From Actinomycetes bacterium (GTDB taxonomy: Bacteria; Actinomycetota; Acidimicrobiia; Acidimicrobiales; Palsa-688), in the NCBI GenBank assembly GCA_021846485.1, contig JAJZWW010000168.1, forward strand, positions 1 through 7,058: DNA of 7,058 nt. The letters run 5' to 3'. The notes under the pieces are model-generated. The model ran no database searches and was not told where the DNA came from. It saw only the letters and a program-made list of their open reading frames with translations. The stretch's first letter is position 1. Each line of letters begins with the position of its first letter. The position numbers and the translations under genes are program-made. This document shows, one piece after another, positions 6,296 to 7,058 of this stretch.

Positions 6296-7058
6296 CCTCG
6301 GACCGGCCCCGGTGCCGCTCCGCCGGTCGCCTCCGCGCCGGGGCGGTTGTCGGAGGCGAGCACCCCGTGGATCTGCTCCAGGGTGATGCGTCCCACGACC
6401 GCGCCGTCGCGGCGCACCGCCGCCTCGGTTGCCCGGTGGTCGAACAGAGTCGAGAGGACCACCCGGAGGGTCGTCGGTGCGTCGACGGTGGGCAGCCCGT
6501 TGCTGCTGGTGGGAGCCGGGCCGAGGCATCCCGGGACTTCGGCCACGGTCCGCAGCGAGAGCCGTTTCAGGCCCCGGTCGGCCCCGACGAAGCTCGCCAC
6601 GTACTCGTCGGCGGGGTGGCCGAGGAGGTCGTCGGCGCTCGAGTACTGCGCGAGGACCCCGCCCTCTCGGAGGACGGCTATGCGATCGCCCATCTTGATC
6701 GCCTCGTCGATGTCGTGGGTGACGAACACCACGGTCTTGCGCAGCTCCTTTTGCAGCCGGAGGAACTCGTCCTGGATGCGAGCGCGGGTTATCGGGTCCA
6801 GCGCCCCGAACGGCTCGTCCATGAGCATCACCGGCGGGTCAGCCGCCAGGGCGCGGGCCAGCCCGACCCGCTGCTGCTGGCCCCCCGACAGCTGTGCGGG
6901 GTAGCGCTTGGCGTAGCCGGCCGGCATGCCGGTGAGCTCGAGCAGCTCGGCCACCCGGGAGGCGATCTCGGACTTCGGCCAGCCGAGGAGCCGGGGTATC
7001 ACCGCGATGTTGGCGCCGATGAGCTTCAAGGCGGTGGTCTTGCCGCCGCCCGAAGGGC
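6292..7058 (-). CDS. ABC transporter ATPase, quaternary-amine importer (partial; apparent Q-loop deletion)
   Basis: This is the energy-providing subunit, cut by the right edge of the window so that its 5' end is missing. The first readable codons give the Walker A motif (G)PSGGGKTT. Counting from Leu at 7029, the signature LSGGQQQR is at 47-54, Walker B VMLMDEP at 67-73 and the H-loop His in VFVTHD (102-107). A C-terminal regulatory region begins at FVGADRGLKRLSL, as in OpuCA/YehX proteins. Straight after Walker A the protein reads TTALKLI-GANIAVIPRLLGW. In relatives such as YehX about 45 residues lie between those two blocks, including the Q-loop glutamine (YxIQ) and the GLFPH segment. The frame is unbroken at this junction (near 7018). 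Without that segment normal ATP-driven coupling is unlikely. It is the first gene of the operon visible here. Confidence 0.9.
   Translation of the reverse strand, partial: PSGGGKTTALKLIGANIAVIPRLLGWPKSEIASRVAELLELTGMPAGYAKRYPAQLSGGQQQRVGLARALAADPPVMLMDEPFGALDPITRARIQDEFLRLQKELRKTVVFVTHDIDEAIKMGDRIAVLREGGVLAQYSSADDLLGHPADEYVASFVGADRGLKRLSLRTVAEVPGCLGPAPTSSNGLPTVDAPTTLRVVLSTLFDHRATEAAVRRDGAVVGRITLEQIHGVLASDNRPGAEATGGAAPGPVRG

Noticed and set aside
6296..6529. Longer N-terminus for the first permease
   Set aside because: It would overlap 78 codons of the ATPase gene and has no membrane or family features; the GTGA overlap at 6292-6295 gives a better start.
1..7058. CRISPR array, tRNA or rRNA genes, insertion sequence ends
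   Set aside because: I saw no regularly spaced direct repeats with unique spacers, no tRNA-like cloverleaf, no rRNA sequence and no transposase. The only tandem repeat has 11-bp units without spacers.

Overview
This is a very GC-rich window whose codon and protein style points to an actinobacterial-type chromosome (Actinomycetota, possibly an uncultured lineage). The fused Ada/AraC/AlkA repair protein, the lipoprotein solute-binding protein and the frequent GTG starts fit this, but taxonomy cannot be fixed from sequence alone. The window holds two gene systems that converge near position 2250.

Left edge (1-247): no gene is visible. It starts with a G-rich tandem repeat of 11-bp units (9-52). 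A symmetrical group of four copies of an AACTGGGYGCR box follows (54-138), two on each strand.

DNA alkylation repair (248-2213): an O6-alkylguanine-DNA methyltransferase (ogt, minus strand) and an Ada-AlkA fusion (plus strand) are transcribed divergently from a 97-bp gap. That gap contains an imperfect 20-bp inverted repeat, a likely shared operator. The fusion protein has the four Ada zinc cysteines, an AraC-type DNA-binding region and a glycosylase domain with its catalytic Asp. It starts about 20 residues later than is usual for Ada domains. A GC hairpin follows its stop codon.

Convergent gap (2214-2641): this holds only the 3' end of a broken VapC-like PIN-domain toxin gene.

Quaternary-amine operon (minus strand, 2642 to beyond 7058): the gene order is ABC ATPase, permease, permease, lipoprotein binding protein, Rieske oxygenase. 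The importer is of the OpuC/YehXYWZ (OsmF) type. The Rieske protein resembles the GbcA/CntA family that demethylates or cleaves glycine betaine, carnitine and related compounds. It has the family's Glu, rather than Asp, next to the iron-binding His pair. The natural reading is uptake of an N-methylated quaternary amine followed by oxygenolytic breakdown. The partner reductase is not in the window.

The most unusual feature is that two importer genes seem to carry internal in-frame deletions of about 40-45 residues. The ATPase lacks the segment between Walker A and the region before the signature motif, which includes the Q-loop. The second permease lacks the whole EAA coupling loop. These are the two surfaces that normally meet in an ABC importer. 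The first permease and the binding protein look complete. Either the importer has been remodelled or inactivated at its coupling interface, or the assembly has lost sequence at two places.
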